Origin: UBA1181 sp963631545 | GTDB taxonomy: Bacteria > Bacteroidota > Bacteroidia > Bacteroidales > Paludibacteraceae | Assembly (NCBI GenBank): GCA_963631545.1 | Contig: CAVGRN010000052.1 | Coordinates: 1 to 17,094, forward strand | Direction: 5' to 3' | Length of the DNA stretch: 17,094 nucleotides | Part shown: one piece after another, positions 1 to 8,259 of the stretch | How the letters are laid out: every line of letters begins with the position of its first letter | Position numbering within the stretch: the first letter of the stretch is position 1 | Program-made: the position numbers and the translations under genes | Notes under the pieces: generated by a model | The model's database searches: none | The model's input: the letters and a program-made list of their open reading frames with translations, nothing else | Told to the model about the DNA's origin: nothing

Positions 1-18
1 TTCTAACATTTTGCTCAT
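1..18 (-). CDS. Possible first codons of a partial gene running off the left edge
   Basis: On the minus strand an ATG at 16-18 opens a reading frame that stays open to the window edge and encodes MSKMLE. A GGAGG lies about 12 nt upstream, which is far for a Shine-Dalgarno, and the eno terminator lies just before it. A new gene starting here is plausible, but six codons cannot prove it or suggest a function. Confidence 0.25.
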
Positions 19-60
19 TGCGCACGCCGCCCTCCGTTGTGTGATTAGAAAAGCACATCA

Positions 61-103
61 AAACGGGAGAGCCGCACCTCAATAGATACCGGCTCCCCCG
101 TTT
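61..103 (-). terminator. Rho-independent terminator of eno
   Basis: Arms at 61-74 and 90-103 pair over 14 bp with one mismatch around a 15-nt loop. The hairpin lies 22 nt beyond the eno stop codon. In the minus-strand transcript the stem base ends in U residues and a U-containing stretch follows, without a perfect U-tract. Confidence 0.65.
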
Positions 104-125
104 ACACAGAACGTACTTCAAAAAA

Positions 126-1433
126 TCACTTCAACTTTGTATAACCATATTTAGCAGTCTCGCCCAACTCTTCCTCAATGCGGATCAATTGGTTGTACTT
201 AGCCATACGGTCGGTACGGCTCATAGAACCAGTCTTGATTTGGCCTGAGTTAGTAGCCACGGCGATGTCGGCGATTGTAGTGTCCTCGGTTTCACCAGAA
301 CGGTGAGAAGTAACTGTGGTGTAACCATGGCGGTGAGCCATTTCGATAGCGTCCAAAGTCTCAGTCAAAGAACCGATTTGGTTAACCTTGATCAAGATTG
401 AGTTAGCTGCACCCATTTGGATACCCTTTTGGAGGAACTTAACGTTAGTTACGAACAAGTCGTCGCCCACCAACTGGCACTTGCCACCGATAGCCTTGGT
501 GAGTTCAACCCAGTCTTCCCAGTCGTTCTCGTCGAGACCGTCCTCGATAGAGTCGATAGGGTATTTGTTAACCAACTCCTCCAAGAATTTGATTTGCTCA
601 GCCGCAGAAAGTTTCTTTCCGTTAGGATCTTTCTTCTTACCGTCTTTCAATTGCTTGTAGTCGTAATACCACTTGCCGTTCTCAAGCGTGGCGAACTCAG
701 AAGCGGCACAGTCCATAGCGATCTTAACATCGTCGCCTGGTTTGTAACCAGCGTCCTTGATGGCTTGAACGATGCTTTCGAGAGCGTCTTCGATGCCGTC
801 CAATGCTGGAGCGAAACCTCCCTCATCACCAACAGCAGTAGACAAACCTCTCTTCTTGAGCAACTTAGCCAAAGCGTGGAATACCTCGGCACCCATACGG
901 ATAGCCTCTTTCTCGCTCTTAGCACCAACAGGACGGATCATGAACTCTTGGAATGCGATAGGAGCATCTGAGTGAGCACCACCGTTGATGATGTTCATCA
1001 TAGGAACTGGCAAAGTGTATGCGTTAGCACCACCGATGTAACGATACAAAGGAATATTCAAAGACTTAGCAGCAGCTTGAGCAACAGCCAAAGAAACGCC
1101 TAAGATAGCGTTAGCACCTAACTTGCTCTTAGTTGGAGTTCCATCCAAAGCCAACATTTTGTAGTCGATGGCACGTTGTTCGAGTACGTTGTAGCCCTTC
1201 AAAGCGGGAGCGATAACGTTGTTTACGTTTTCAACAGCCTTCAAAACACCCTTACCACCGAAACGGTTCTTGTCGCCATCACGCAACTCAAGTGCTTCGT
1301 TTTCTCCCGTAGATGCTCCCGATGGCACAGCAGCCCGACCTACAAGTCCGTTTTCAAGTGTTACGTCAACCTCTACTGTTGGGTTTCCGCGTGAATCGAT
1401 GATCTCACGCGCATGGATTTTTTCTATCTTCAT
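126..1433 (-). CDS. eno: Enolase (phosphopyruvate hydratase)
   Basis: Cytoplasmic glycolytic enzyme converting 2-phosphoglycerate to phosphoenolpyruvate; in other bacteria it can also associate with RNA-degradation machinery. The 435-residue product has the usual enolase length. Visible family signatures are the N-terminal AREIIDSRGNPTVEVDV block, GGAHSDAP (His at about 154), GDDLFVTN, the IKVNQIGSLTET block with the catalytic Lys near 349, and SHRSGETEDTTIADIAVA. The frame extends upstream to a TTG at 1440-1442, but the ATG at 1431-1433 gives the standard MKIEKI start and is preferred. The gene stands alone, with a possible promoter at 1467-1495 and a terminator at 61-103. The upstream neighbour is the EEP gene, 123 nt away. 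Nothing is missing or broken. Confidence 0.98.
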   Translation of the reverse strand: MKIEKIHAREIIDSRGNPTVEVDVTLENGLVGRAAVPSGASTGENEALELRDGDKNRFGGKGVLKAVENVNNVIAPALKGYNVLEQRAIDYKMLALDGTPTKSKLGANAILGVSLAVAQAAAKSLNIPLYRYIGGANAYTLPVPMMNIINGGAHSDAPIAFQEFMIRPVGAKSEKEAIRMGAEVFHALAKLLKKRGLSTAVGDEGGFAPALDGIEDALESIVQAIKDAGYKPGDDVKIAMDCAASEFATLENGKWYYDYKQLKDGKKKDPNGKKLSAAEQIKFLEELVNKYPIDSIEDGLDENDWEDWVELTKAIGGKCQLVGDDLFVTNVKFLQKGIQMGAANSILIKVNQIGSLTETLDAIEMAHRHGYTTVTSHRSGETEDTTIADIAVATNSGQIKTGSMSRTDRMAKYNQLIRIEEELGETAKYGYTKLK

Positions 1434-1466
1434 TGTTTTCAATATTATGGATTATACCTTTCACAT

Positions 1467-1495
1467 CTAATATAACCTTGCAATAATACCACAAA
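1467..1495 (-). promoter_or_regulatory. Candidate eno promoter (weak match)
   Basis: In the minus orientation TTTG (1492-1495) is followed after 17 nt by TATATTAG (1467-1474), close to the Bacteroidetes TTTG/TAnnTTTG consensus. The spacing is 2 nt short and one core base differs, so this is tentative. Confidence 0.35.
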
Positions 1496-1556
1496 TTGAA
1501 AACCTACGCCATTACGATTTTTGGCTATTTTTCCGCGGCGGAATCGCCCTTTATGG

Positions 1557-2615
1557 CTATTCTATTTTCAAAGAGAATGTCCCGACGATGGGGTTATGGT
1601 CTGAATGTCTGAAATGTAGATTCTCACAACGGATACCGCGCACCTCAACATTGGGCGACGCAATGAAGAAATCAATGAGCGTTACCCTTGTGCGCCCCCT
1701 CTCGTAGGGTTCGTCCGCCCGGCGGTTGGTGGGCGCGGAGTTATCAAAAACATAGTGCCACTCGGCTGGCAACAACGTGTCTGGAATGGAGATAAACTCC
1801 TTGAAATCAAAAACCTCTCCGTCAAATGCGGGGTTCAACCCGACGGGCGACTGGTTGAAATCGCCGCCTGCAATCACATAATTTCCCTTGTCATATTCTG
1901 CCAACAGATGATTGCGAAGGAAAGCCAACTCGGCGACCCTGAGTTTCCCAGCCTCATCGAATGCGGAGTTGTGCGTGTTAATAAGCACCAACTCTTTCCC
2001 ATTGTCCGTCGGGAACCGCATTTCAAGGAAACAACGGTCGAGCATAAAAACCCTAAGCGGCCAGGAGAAATTGTACGGATAGGCGAACCGTGCGCAACGA
2101 TCATACTGCAACCGGCTGAACGAAGAGAGCCCCGCATTGACCCGTCCCATTGGGTGGAACAGCGGCAACGGCACATAGCCCACCTTATAATTGAGAGCGA
2201 ACGCCCCGGGAATATTCGCCAAAGCCTTTGAGAAATACGCTTGCTCGTTGATGCCATAACTTCTTTTCGCATTGATGTCCACCTCCTGCAAAAAGAAAAA
2301 TGAAACCGTGTCTAAGTTTCCAAGGAAATCAGCAATGGCAGACAGGTTCTGCTCCACCTGCGCATACGACGGGCGCACCTGCTTACCGCCGTCATAAAAG
2401 AAATCCATCTCGCAGTTCAACCCGGCGTAGCCCACATTCCAAGAAAGGATGGAGAATGAGTCGCCCACACGCAAAGTGTCGGGGGCTTCCGACTGCGAAA
2501 TCTCCTCCACCGGTTGCGGACGGTAGTCCGTCTGCGTGCAGAAAAAAAGGAACACGGCGAATGCGACAAGACACAACGCCACAACAACACCGAGAGCCAT
2601 AATAAAACGTTTCAT
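1557..2615 (-). CDS. Membrane-anchored endonuclease/exonuclease/phosphatase (EEP) family protein
   Basis: A 352-residue EEP-superfamily protein, probably a metal-dependent phosphoesterase; its substrate (nucleic acid, inositol phosphate or sphingolipid) cannot be told from the sequence. Residues 5-25 form one hydrophobic segment after a short basic start (MKRF), suggesting a signal anchor that places the catalytic domain outside the cytoplasm. The superfamily motifs appear in order: SWNVGY at about 58-63, LQEVD with the metal-binding Glu at about 111, NTH, GGDFN with Asp 252 and Asn 254, and the C-terminal SDHNP with Asp 339 and His 340. All expected active-site residues are present, so it should be active. 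It lies between pnp and eno, with a hairpin at 2634-2665 just before its start codon. A cytoplasmic DNA-repair nuclease such as ExoA is less likely given the N-terminal segment. Confidence 0.85.
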   Translation of the reverse strand: MKRFIMALGVVVALCLVAFAVFLFFCTQTDYRPQPVEEISQSEAPDTLRVGDSFSILSWNVGYAGLNCEMDFFYDGGKQVRPSYAQVEQNLSAIADFLGNLDTVSFFFLQEVDINAKRSYGINEQAYFSKALANIPGAFALNYKVGYVPLPLFHPMGRVNAGLSSFSRLQYDRCARFAYPYNFSWPLRVFMLDRCFLEMRFPTDNGKELVLINTHNSAFDEAGKLRVAELAFLRNHLLAEYDKGNYVIAGGDFNQSPVGLNPAFDGEVFDFKEFISIPDTLLPAEWHYVFDNSAPTNRRADEPYERGRTRVTLIDFFIASPNVEVRGIRCENLHFRHSDHNPIVGTFSLKIE

Positions 2616-2633
2616 TATTCTTAGAGATAAATA

Positions 2634-2665
2634 GAGCGCGACATCTCTTTCGAAATGTCACGCTC
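2634..2665 (-). terminator. Hairpin between pnp and the EEP gene: pnp terminator or EEP attenuator
   Basis: Arms at 2634-2644 and 2655-2665 form an 11-bp stem with a 10-nt loop. In minus-strand RNA the one non-Watson-Crick position is a U-G wobble, while the plus-strand RNA would have a C-A mismatch, so the structure suits minus-strand transcripts. A U-rich but interrupted stretch (UAUUUAUCUC) follows. It lies 62 nt after the pnp stop and 18 nt before the EEP start. Confidence 0.55.
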
Positions 2666-2727
2666 ATCAACACTTAAAAAACAGAGATTTCTATCCGAAC
2701 CGACCTTCGCCGGACGGTATATTCTTC

Positions 2728-4872
2728 TTAGTTCTCCTTCTTATCCTCTCTCTGAGGTTTTGGAAGCAATGCTTTGTGAGACAATTTGAATTTGCCTGTC
2801 TTAGCATCGATATCGAGCAATTTGACTTTAATCATATCGCCCTCCTTCATACCGGTGTCTTCCATCTTCTCAATTCTTCTCCACTCGATTTCAGAAATGT
2901 GGAGCAAGCCTTCCTTACCTGGCATAAACTCTACGAATGCACCGTAAGGCATAATAGACTTCACTTTCGAGTCGTACGTCTCGCCCACTTCTGGAACTGC
3001 GACAATCGCCTTGATACGTGAAACTGCAGCATCGAGCGACTCCTTGTTGGTGGCGGCCACTTCGACCTTGCCCTTGCCATCGATTTCCTCGATAGTAACG
3101 GTTGCACCAGATTTTTCCTGAATATCTTGGATGATCTTTCCGCCAGGACCGATGATAGCACCGATCATATCCTTTGGCACATCGAATGCAACGATGCGTG
3201 GAGCGTGTGGCTTCAAATCCTCGCGAGGCTCGGAGATGGTCTCCATCATCTTGTCCAAGATGTGCATACGTCCTTCCTTAGCCTGATTCAAGGCTTTCTC
3301 AAGAATCTCGTATGACAAACCGTCCACCTTGATATCCATCTGAGTGGCAGTGATACCATCACGGGTTCCCGTAACCTTGAAGTCCATATCTCCCAAGTGA
3401 TCCTCATCGCCCAAAATATCGGACAATACGGAATATTTCACATTACCCTTGTCGGTAATCAAACCCATTGCGATACCAGAAACTGGTTTCTTGATCTTCA
3501 CACCGGCATCCATCAACGCCAAAGTGCCTGCACAAACGGTTGCCATTGAAGATGAGCCGTTAGACTCCATAATGTCTGAAACAACACGAACGCAGTATGG
3601 ATAATCTGCTGGGATCATACCTTTCAACGCACGCCAAGCCAAATGTCCGTGTCCGATTTCGCGACGACCAACGCCTCTCTGCGCCTTAGCCTCGCCCGTT
3701 GAGAACGGAGGGAAGTTATAGTGAAGGAGGAAACGCTCCTTTGCGTGAATCAATACATCGTCCACCAACTTCTCGTCCATCTTCGTACCCAAGGTACAAG
3801 TGGTGAGAGATTGAGTTTCGCCACGGGTGAAGATAGAAGATCCGTGAGGGCCAGGCAAATAGCCCACCTCGCACCAGATAGGGCGAATGTCAGTCGTCTT
3901 ACGACCATCCAGACGCTTGCCCTCGTCCAAGATAGAACGGCGCATAGCCTCTTTTTCCACAGCATGGTAGTAGCGGTCAATCATTCCTACCTTAGCCTCC
4001 AACTCTTCGTCGGTGAGGTTGAGGGAAGCGATGTAATCCTCTTTCACTGCGGAGAATTTCTCTTCGCGGTCGTGCTTGTCTGTGTTTGCGGAAGTTGCCA
4101 AAGCATAAGCCTTGTTATAGCATTTTTCCCAGACATCTTTCTCAAGTTCTTCGTCGTTCTCCTCGTGGCAGTACTCGCGTTTCACTTCGGTTCCGACTTC
4201 CTTCATCAACTCTTTTTGAATCAAGCACATTGGCTTGATGGCATCGTGAGCGGCTTTCAAAGCGTTGAGCAAATCCTGCTCGGACACCTCGTTCATTTCG
4301 CCCTCCACCATCATAATGTTCTCGTAGGTTGCACCCACCATCAAATCCATATCGGCTTTCTTGAGTTGCTCGAAAGTTGGGTTGATGACGAAGGCACCGT
4401 CGATACGAGCCACACGCACCTCAGAGATCGGGCCATTGAACGGAATATCCGAAACAGCCAACGCTGCCGACGCCGCCAAACCTGCCAAAGCATCTGGCTG
4501 GTCAACGCCATCCGCAGAAATCATCAATACGTTGACGAATGTCTCAGCGTGGAAATTATCTGGGAACAACGGACGCAATGCGCGGTCAATCAAGCGTGCA
4601 GTCAAAATCTCATAATCAGAAGCCTTACCTTCCCTCTTGGTGAAACCGCCTGGGAAGCGGCCATACGCCCCGTATTTCTCTTTATATTCCACTGTGAGTG
4701 GCATAAAATCAGTACCAGGGACAGCATCTTTCGCACAACACACGGTTGCTAACAACATCGTATTGCCCATGCGAACCACTACAGAGCCATCGGCTTGCTT
4801 AGCCAATTTTCCAGTCTCAATTGAAATGGTTCTTCCATCCGGCAATGCGACCGTTTTCGTAATTACATTCAT
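2728..4872 (-). CDS. pnp: Polyribonucleotide nucleotidyltransferase (PNPase)
   Basis: Phosphorolytic 3'-5' exoribonuclease that degrades mRNA and can add 3' tails; it acts as a trimer in the cytoplasm. The 714-residue length is normal. Two RNase PH-like domains span roughly 1-230 and 300-540; the second contains GSSSMATVCAGTLALMDAG and the acidic GDEDHLGDMDFKVTGT stretch expected at the active site. A KH domain (IIGPGGKIIQ, Lys at about 579) and an S1 domain from about 630 (SIMPYGAFVEF, GLLHISEI) follow. The C-terminus is a short charged tail. A strong Bacteroidetes-type promoter at 4915-4946 gives a leader of about 35 nt. I saw no obvious rpsO upstream, the usual partner in Proteobacteria; the upstream gene is instead a histidine phosphatase. 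Confidence 0.98.
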   Translation of the reverse strand: MNVITKTVALPDGRTISIETGKLAKQADGSVVVRMGNTMLLATVCCAKDAVPGTDFMPLTVEYKEKYGAYGRFPGGFTKREGKASDYEILTARLIDRALRPLFPDNFHAETFVNVLMISADGVDQPDALAGLAASAALAVSDIPFNGPISEVRVARIDGAFVINPTFEQLKKADMDLMVGATYENIMMVEGEMNEVSEQDLLNALKAAHDAIKPMCLIQKELMKEVGTEVKREYCHEENDEELEKDVWEKCYNKAYALATSANTDKHDREEKFSAVKEDYIASLNLTDEELEAKVGMIDRYYHAVEKEAMRRSILDEGKRLDGRKTTDIRPIWCEVGYLPGPHGSSIFTRGETQSLTTCTLGTKMDEKLVDDVLIHAKERFLLHYNFPPFSTGEAKAQRGVGRREIGHGHLAWRALKGMIPADYPYCVRVVSDIMESNGSSSMATVCAGTLALMDAGVKIKKPVSGIAMGLITDKGNVKYSVLSDILGDEDHLGDMDFKVTGTRDGITATQMDIKVDGLSYEILEKALNQAKEGRMHILDKMMETISEPREDLKPHAPRIVAFDVPKDMIGAIIGPGGKIIQDIQEKSGATVTIEEIDGKGKVEVAATNKESLDAAVSRIKAIVAVPEVGETYDSKVKSIMPYGAFVEFMPGKEGLLHISEIEWRRIEKMEDTGMKEGDMIKVKLLDIDAKTGKFKLSHKALLPKPQREDKKEN

Positions 4873-4914
4873 CTTTTTTCGTTTTTTCGTCTAAAAAATC
4901 ATCTTAAAATCGCA

Positions 4915-4946
4915 CAAATATAACGATAAAAAAAGTATTTAACAAT
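4915..4946 (-). promoter_or_regulatory. pnp promoter, Bacteroidetes type
   Basis: In the minus orientation ATTG (4943-4946), 20 nt, then TATATTTG (4915-4922). The -7 element matches TAnnTTTG exactly and the -33 element differs from TTTG by one base. The predicted transcription start near 4908 leaves a leader of about 35 nt before the pnp ATG. Confidence 0.75.
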
Positions 4947-4955
4947 CTTTTACAA

Positions 4956-6230
4956 TCACTTTTGCTCGTCCATCTGCAAAATGAAATGCTTTTTCACTTC
5001 TTTCCAATCGTAGTATGGCGCAGTTTCGCACGACAGCGGCAACGACACATCCGCCTCGTTCAGCATTATCCTCACAAGCACAGTATCGGATTTTCTGGAA
5101 CGATAGAACACCAACTGCACGTTTCCCCCCATCGGGATTATGTCGCACTCGCGCCACACATAACGCAATGAGTCTAAGTTGGTTACCTGGGCGTCGCTCT
5201 TGCTCAGCCGCATCAGCGTAGCCAAAGGCAGCAGCACCGTGTCATGCCCGAATCGCAAGTGCGCCTGCACATTTCCGGTTTCAATGGCATCGTCCGCCTC
5301 CGAAATGATTTTCTTCAGCAGTTCCACCGCATAAAAACGGCCCTCGTTGCCCGTCATCGGACAGGGTCCATACGAACCATACCACCACGCGTTCTGAACT
5401 ATCCAGTTGCCCACCAACTCCTCCCGCGTCCACACATCCTTGAAATGAATGTCCGACGGGAGACTTGCCAAACTGCAATTGAGTGTGTAAAAATTCCGCA
5501 TAAAGGCGATGGTGTCTACGTTCGCTGCAACGTATGCGCTATCCGCAAATAGTTGCCGCACCATCCGCATAGGATGTATATACTCGCCGTGCAACCGCCC
5601 AAACGCTGTCTGCCAAACGGAGTCTTTCTGCCGCTCGCTTATCTCCGCATCAGCCTTTTTAGGCGACGAGAGGTAACTCATCAGTCGGTTGCCGCTTTCC
5701 GTGCGGATGTCCATATTTGGTTGCTCTGCCACGAGTTGCCGGCAAAACGCATCCATACTCAACAGACAGCGGTGCGAAGTGGACGATTTGACGTCAATAA
5801 CGGCGTTTTTTCCAAACACCTCCGGATAATTCCGCACCATATTATGTGCGATTTCCTTATGCTGCGCTGCCCCCAGCGGGGTCAATTCCCCTGCCCTATC
5901 GGCAAAGCGTTCGCACATCAGGCGGAGACGCTCTTCCACTGATTTTCCCACCTGCGTCAAGGCATCAGCCGAGTCTGCCTTCTGAAAAACCGCATACATT
6001 TTCTTGTAGTCGGACGATGAGTAATGGAAACGCGACCCGTGCCGTCCGTAATGGCTGACATAAAACGGACGATATCCTTTCGGAGGCTTCGCATTAGCAG
6101 TCGCAGCACTTTTGTATGGCGCATAATTGCCCAAAGTGTACCACAAACTATCAATGTAACTTGCTGGTTGCTGCGAAAAACAAAATAAAACAGAGAGGGA
6201 GAATATCCCCAACAAAAAAATCTTCTTCAT
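4956..6230 (-). CDS. Secreted histidine-type (branch 2) acid phosphatase
   Basis: A 424-residue phosphomonoesterase of the histidine acid phosphatase clan. The N-terminus (MKKIFLLGIFSLSVLFCFSQ) is a typical signal peptide, so the enzyme is probably periplasmic or exported. The nucleophile motif is HYGRHGSR, with Arg 63 and His 64; the distal proton-donor motif is GHD at His 329-Asp 330. The family includes phytases, glucose-1-phosphatases and the MINPP inositol-phosphate phosphatases of gut Bacteroides; the GHD here differs from the HAE usual in MINPP, so the substrate is left open. It starts 13 nt after the HD-domain gene ends, indicating co-transcription. The gene is intact and ends 83 nt before the pnp start codon. 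No hairpin terminator is apparent after it. Confidence 0.88.
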   Translation of the reverse strand: MKKIFLLGIFSLSVLFCFSQQPASYIDSLWYTLGNYAPYKSAATANAKPPKGYRPFYVSHYGRHGSRFHYSSSDYKKMYAVFQKADSADALTQVGKSVEERLRLMCERFADRAGELTPLGAAQHKEIAHNMVRNYPEVFGKNAVIDVKSSTSHRCLLSMDAFCRQLVAEQPNMDIRTESGNRLMSYLSSPKKADAEISERQKDSVWQTAFGRLHGEYIHPMRMVRQLFADSAYVAANVDTIAFMRNFYTLNCSLASLPSDIHFKDVWTREELVGNWIVQNAWWYGSYGPCPMTGNEGRFYAVELLKKIISEADDAIETGNVQAHLRFGHDTVLLPLATLMRLSKSDAQVTNLDSLRYVWRECDIIPMGGNVQLVFYRSRKSDTVLVRIMLNEADVSLPLSCETAPYYDWKEVKKHFILQMDEQK

Positions 6231-6243
6231 AGTCCGAAATATA

Positions 6244-6885
6244 CTAACAAAATCTTGTCTCCTGAAAAAACTCTGACAGAAAATCGTTCATAAAAGCAAG
6301 GCGGCGTTCGGAAAGCCGGCGGCCAGCGGGGGTGTACATCAAGTCGCCCAACAGCAGGAGTTTGTCATAGAAATGCGCCAGCGTCGTTTCTTTCGACACT
6401 TTTTCCACCTCGCCATTGGAAGCCCAAGCCAGCTCTTCCGAGTTGTGGTAGAACTGCCGCCCCCTACTCGCACCATATTCTATTGTCCGAATGATGCCCA
6501 CCGCCCCCATAGCGTCCAAACGGTCGGCATCGCAAACGATTTGTGCGTTCCTGTTGGTCAACGCCCTACTCTCTTTGCAAGAGAACGAGATAGTCTGAAT
6601 GATGTCGAGAACCTCGCAGATCTCATCTTCCGAAAAATTCAAATCAATCAGAAGTGTCTTTATTTTAGATAGTTGCGATTCCTTATCTACAAACAACTTA
6701 TGGTCAATGCAATCATGCAGAAAGGCGGCAGACACGACAATCTTTTCATCTCCGCTTTCCTCTTTTAGTATTTCTCGGGCAAGACTCGCCACCCGTTCGG
6801 CGTGCTGAATGCCGTGTCCGGAATGGTCTGCCGAGAGTTCCTGCCGCACGAACAACCTCAATGCGGTTTCAAAATTCTTTTCCAT
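6244..6885 (-). CDS. HD-domain phosphohydrolase (YedJ-like)
   Basis: A 213-residue cytoplasmic protein with an HD metal-dependent phosphohydrolase fold. The metal-ligand pattern is visible: His 28 in GHGIQHAERV, His 57-Asp 58 in AAFLHDCID, and the distal Asp in CDADRLDAMGAVGIIRT (about 118-134). The DADRLDAMGA signature is typical of the YedJ-like group, whose members are thought to hydrolyse nucleotide or other phosphate esters; the physiological substrate is unknown. No other domain is present. It forms a probable two-gene unit with the exported histidine phosphatase, 13 nt downstream. The purA terminator lies 11-43 nt before its start codon, and I could not find a consensus promoter for it, so its transcription may depend on readthrough. 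Confidence 0.88.
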   Translation of the reverse strand: MEKNFETALRLFVRQELSADHSGHGIQHAERVASLAREILKEESGDEKIVVSAAFLHDCIDHKLFVDKESQLSKIKTLLIDLNFSEDEICEVLDIIQTISFSCKESRALTNRNAQIVCDADRLDAMGAVGIIRTIEYGASRGRQFYHNSEELAWASNGEVEKVSKETTLAHFYDKLLLLGDLMYTPAGRRLSERRLAFMNDFLSEFFQETRFC

Positions 6886-6895
6886 CAGATCTCAT

Positions 6896-6928
6896 AAAAA
6901 ACCCCGAAAGCGGTTAAACCTTCGGGGT
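6896..6928 (-). terminator. Rho-independent terminator of purA
   Basis: A perfect 8-bp stem (ACCCCGAA at 6901-6908 with TTCGGGGT at 6921-6928) has a 12-nt loop and is followed, in minus-strand RNA, by a run of six U (the last stem base plus 6896-6900). It lies 26 nt past the purA stop and immediately before the HD gene. Confidence 0.88.
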
Positions 6929-6953
6929 CATGAACATAAAAATCACACGCCGA

Positions 6954-8228
6954 TCAGTCCACGTAGCGGACAATCGTTTGCTCACGGTCTGGTCCCACAG
7001 ACACTATTTTGATTGGCACTTCCAGATAATCCTCCAAAAAGTCGAGGTAAGCATTGAACTGCTCTGGGAATTCGTCCTCGCTCTTCATCTTGTTCATCTG
7101 GGTTTTCCAACCTTCAAATTCTTGGTATACAGGTTCAATCTGACCTTCCTTCACATCGAATGGGAACTGGTCGGTTTCCTCGCCATCAATCTTGTATGAA
7201 ATGCAAGCCTTGATTGTGTCGAATCCGTCCAGGACATCGCTCTTCATCATAATCAACTGCGTAACGCCATTGATCATAACAGCGTATTTCAAAGCCACCA
7301 AATCAATCCATCCGCAACGGCGCTCGCGACCTGTCACCGCGCCATACTCGTGTCCGAGGTCGCGGATCGTCTTGCCCGTCTCGTCGAACAACTCAGTTGG
7401 GAACGGCCCCGAACCCACGCGCGTGCAGTAAGCCTTGAAGATTCCATACACATCACCGATTCTGCGAGGTGCGACACCCAAACCTGTGCATGCGCCTGCG
7501 CAAATCGTATTGGAGGATGTAACAAACGGATAAGAGCCGAAATCGACATCCAACATTGTGCCTTGCGCACCTTCAGCAAGGATAGCCTTGTCGTCATCCA
7601 ACAAACCATTCAGCACATACTCGCTATCGATGAATTGGTATTGCTTCAGTTTTTCAACGCCAGCGAACCACTCTTTTTCAATTGGTTCCAAGTCATATTT
7701 GTAATCGTAATGGCTCAAAATCTCTTTGTGGCGGGCAATCGCCTTCGCATATTTCTCTTCGAAATTGCAAAGCAAATCGCCTACACGCAAGCCGTTACGG
7801 CTGACTTTGTCTGTATAAGTCGGACCGATGCCTTTACCCGTAGTACCAATTTTGCCTGCGCCCTTAGCCGACTCATACGCACCGTCCAAAATTCTGTGCG
7901 TAGGGAGAATCAAGTGGGCTTTCTTCGAGATGAAGAGGCGTTTCGTCAAGTCATGGCCAGACTTTTCCAACTCTTCCACCTCTTTTTTGAAGAGGGCGGG
8001 ATCCAGCACAACGCCGTTGCCAATCACATTGATTTTACCACCTTGGAAGATTCCCGAAGGGATGGAACGGAGAACATACTTCTGTCCCTCAAACTCCAAC
8101 GTGTGGCCTGCATTGGGTCCACCTTGAAAACGAGTTACAACGTCATAATTCGGGGTAAGCACGTCTACGACTTTTCCTTTCCCCTCATCGCCCCATTGCA
8201 AACCCAATAATACATCTACTTTTGCCAT
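6954..8228 (-). CDS. purA: Adenylosuccinate synthetase
   Basis: Cytoplasmic GTP-dependent ligase joining IMP and aspartate to give adenylosuccinate, the first committed step of AMP synthesis. The 424-residue length is standard. Signatures include the N-terminal LGLQWGDEGKGKVVD phosphate-binding loop, GGPNAGHTL, GTTGKGIGPTYTDK, and the C-terminal TGRERRCGWIDLVALKYA region contacting IMP and GTP. The start ATG at 8226-8228 gives the usual MAKVDVLLG N-terminus. It begins 31 nt after the pseudouridine synthase gene ends, so the two are probably transcribed together, and a strong terminator follows. No PurR- or riboswitch-like element is visible upstream. Confidence 0.98.
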   Translation of the reverse strand: MAKVDVLLGLQWGDEGKGKVVDVLTPNYDVVTRFQGGPNAGHTLEFEGQKYVLRSIPSGIFQGGKINVIGNGVVLDPALFKKEVEELEKSGHDLTKRLFISKKAHLILPTHRILDGAYESAKGAGKIGTTGKGIGPTYTDKVSRNGLRVGDLLCNFEEKYAKAIARHKEILSHYDYKYDLEPIEKEWFAGVEKLKQYQFIDSEYVLNGLLDDDKAILAEGAQGTMLDVDFGSYPFVTSSNTICAGACTGLGVAPRRIGDVYGIFKAYCTRVGSGPFPTELFDETGKTIRDLGHEYGAVTGRERRCGWIDLVALKYAVMINGVTQLIMMKSDVLDGFDTIKACISYKIDGEETDQFPFDVKEGQIEPVYQEFEGWKTQMNKMKSEDEFPEQFNAYLDFLEDYLEVPIKIVSVGPDREQTIVRYVD

Positions 8229-8259
8229 ATTTCACAATTTATGTGTTGGGGGTCGGGTG

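Noticed and set aside
1434..1442. Upstream TTG start for enolase adding three residues
   Set aside because: The ATG at 1431-1433 gives the standard MKIEKI enolase start; the TTG extension has no support.
1528..1545. CCGCGGCGG-type small hairpin after the EEP gene, considered as its terminator
   Set aside because: Only about 5 bp of stem with a 3-nt loop and no U-tract in the minus-strand direction.
3721..4752. Plus-strand open frame of 343 codons inside pnp
   Set aside because: Entirely antisense to the conserved PNPase core; its translation shows no family features and no promoter precedes it.
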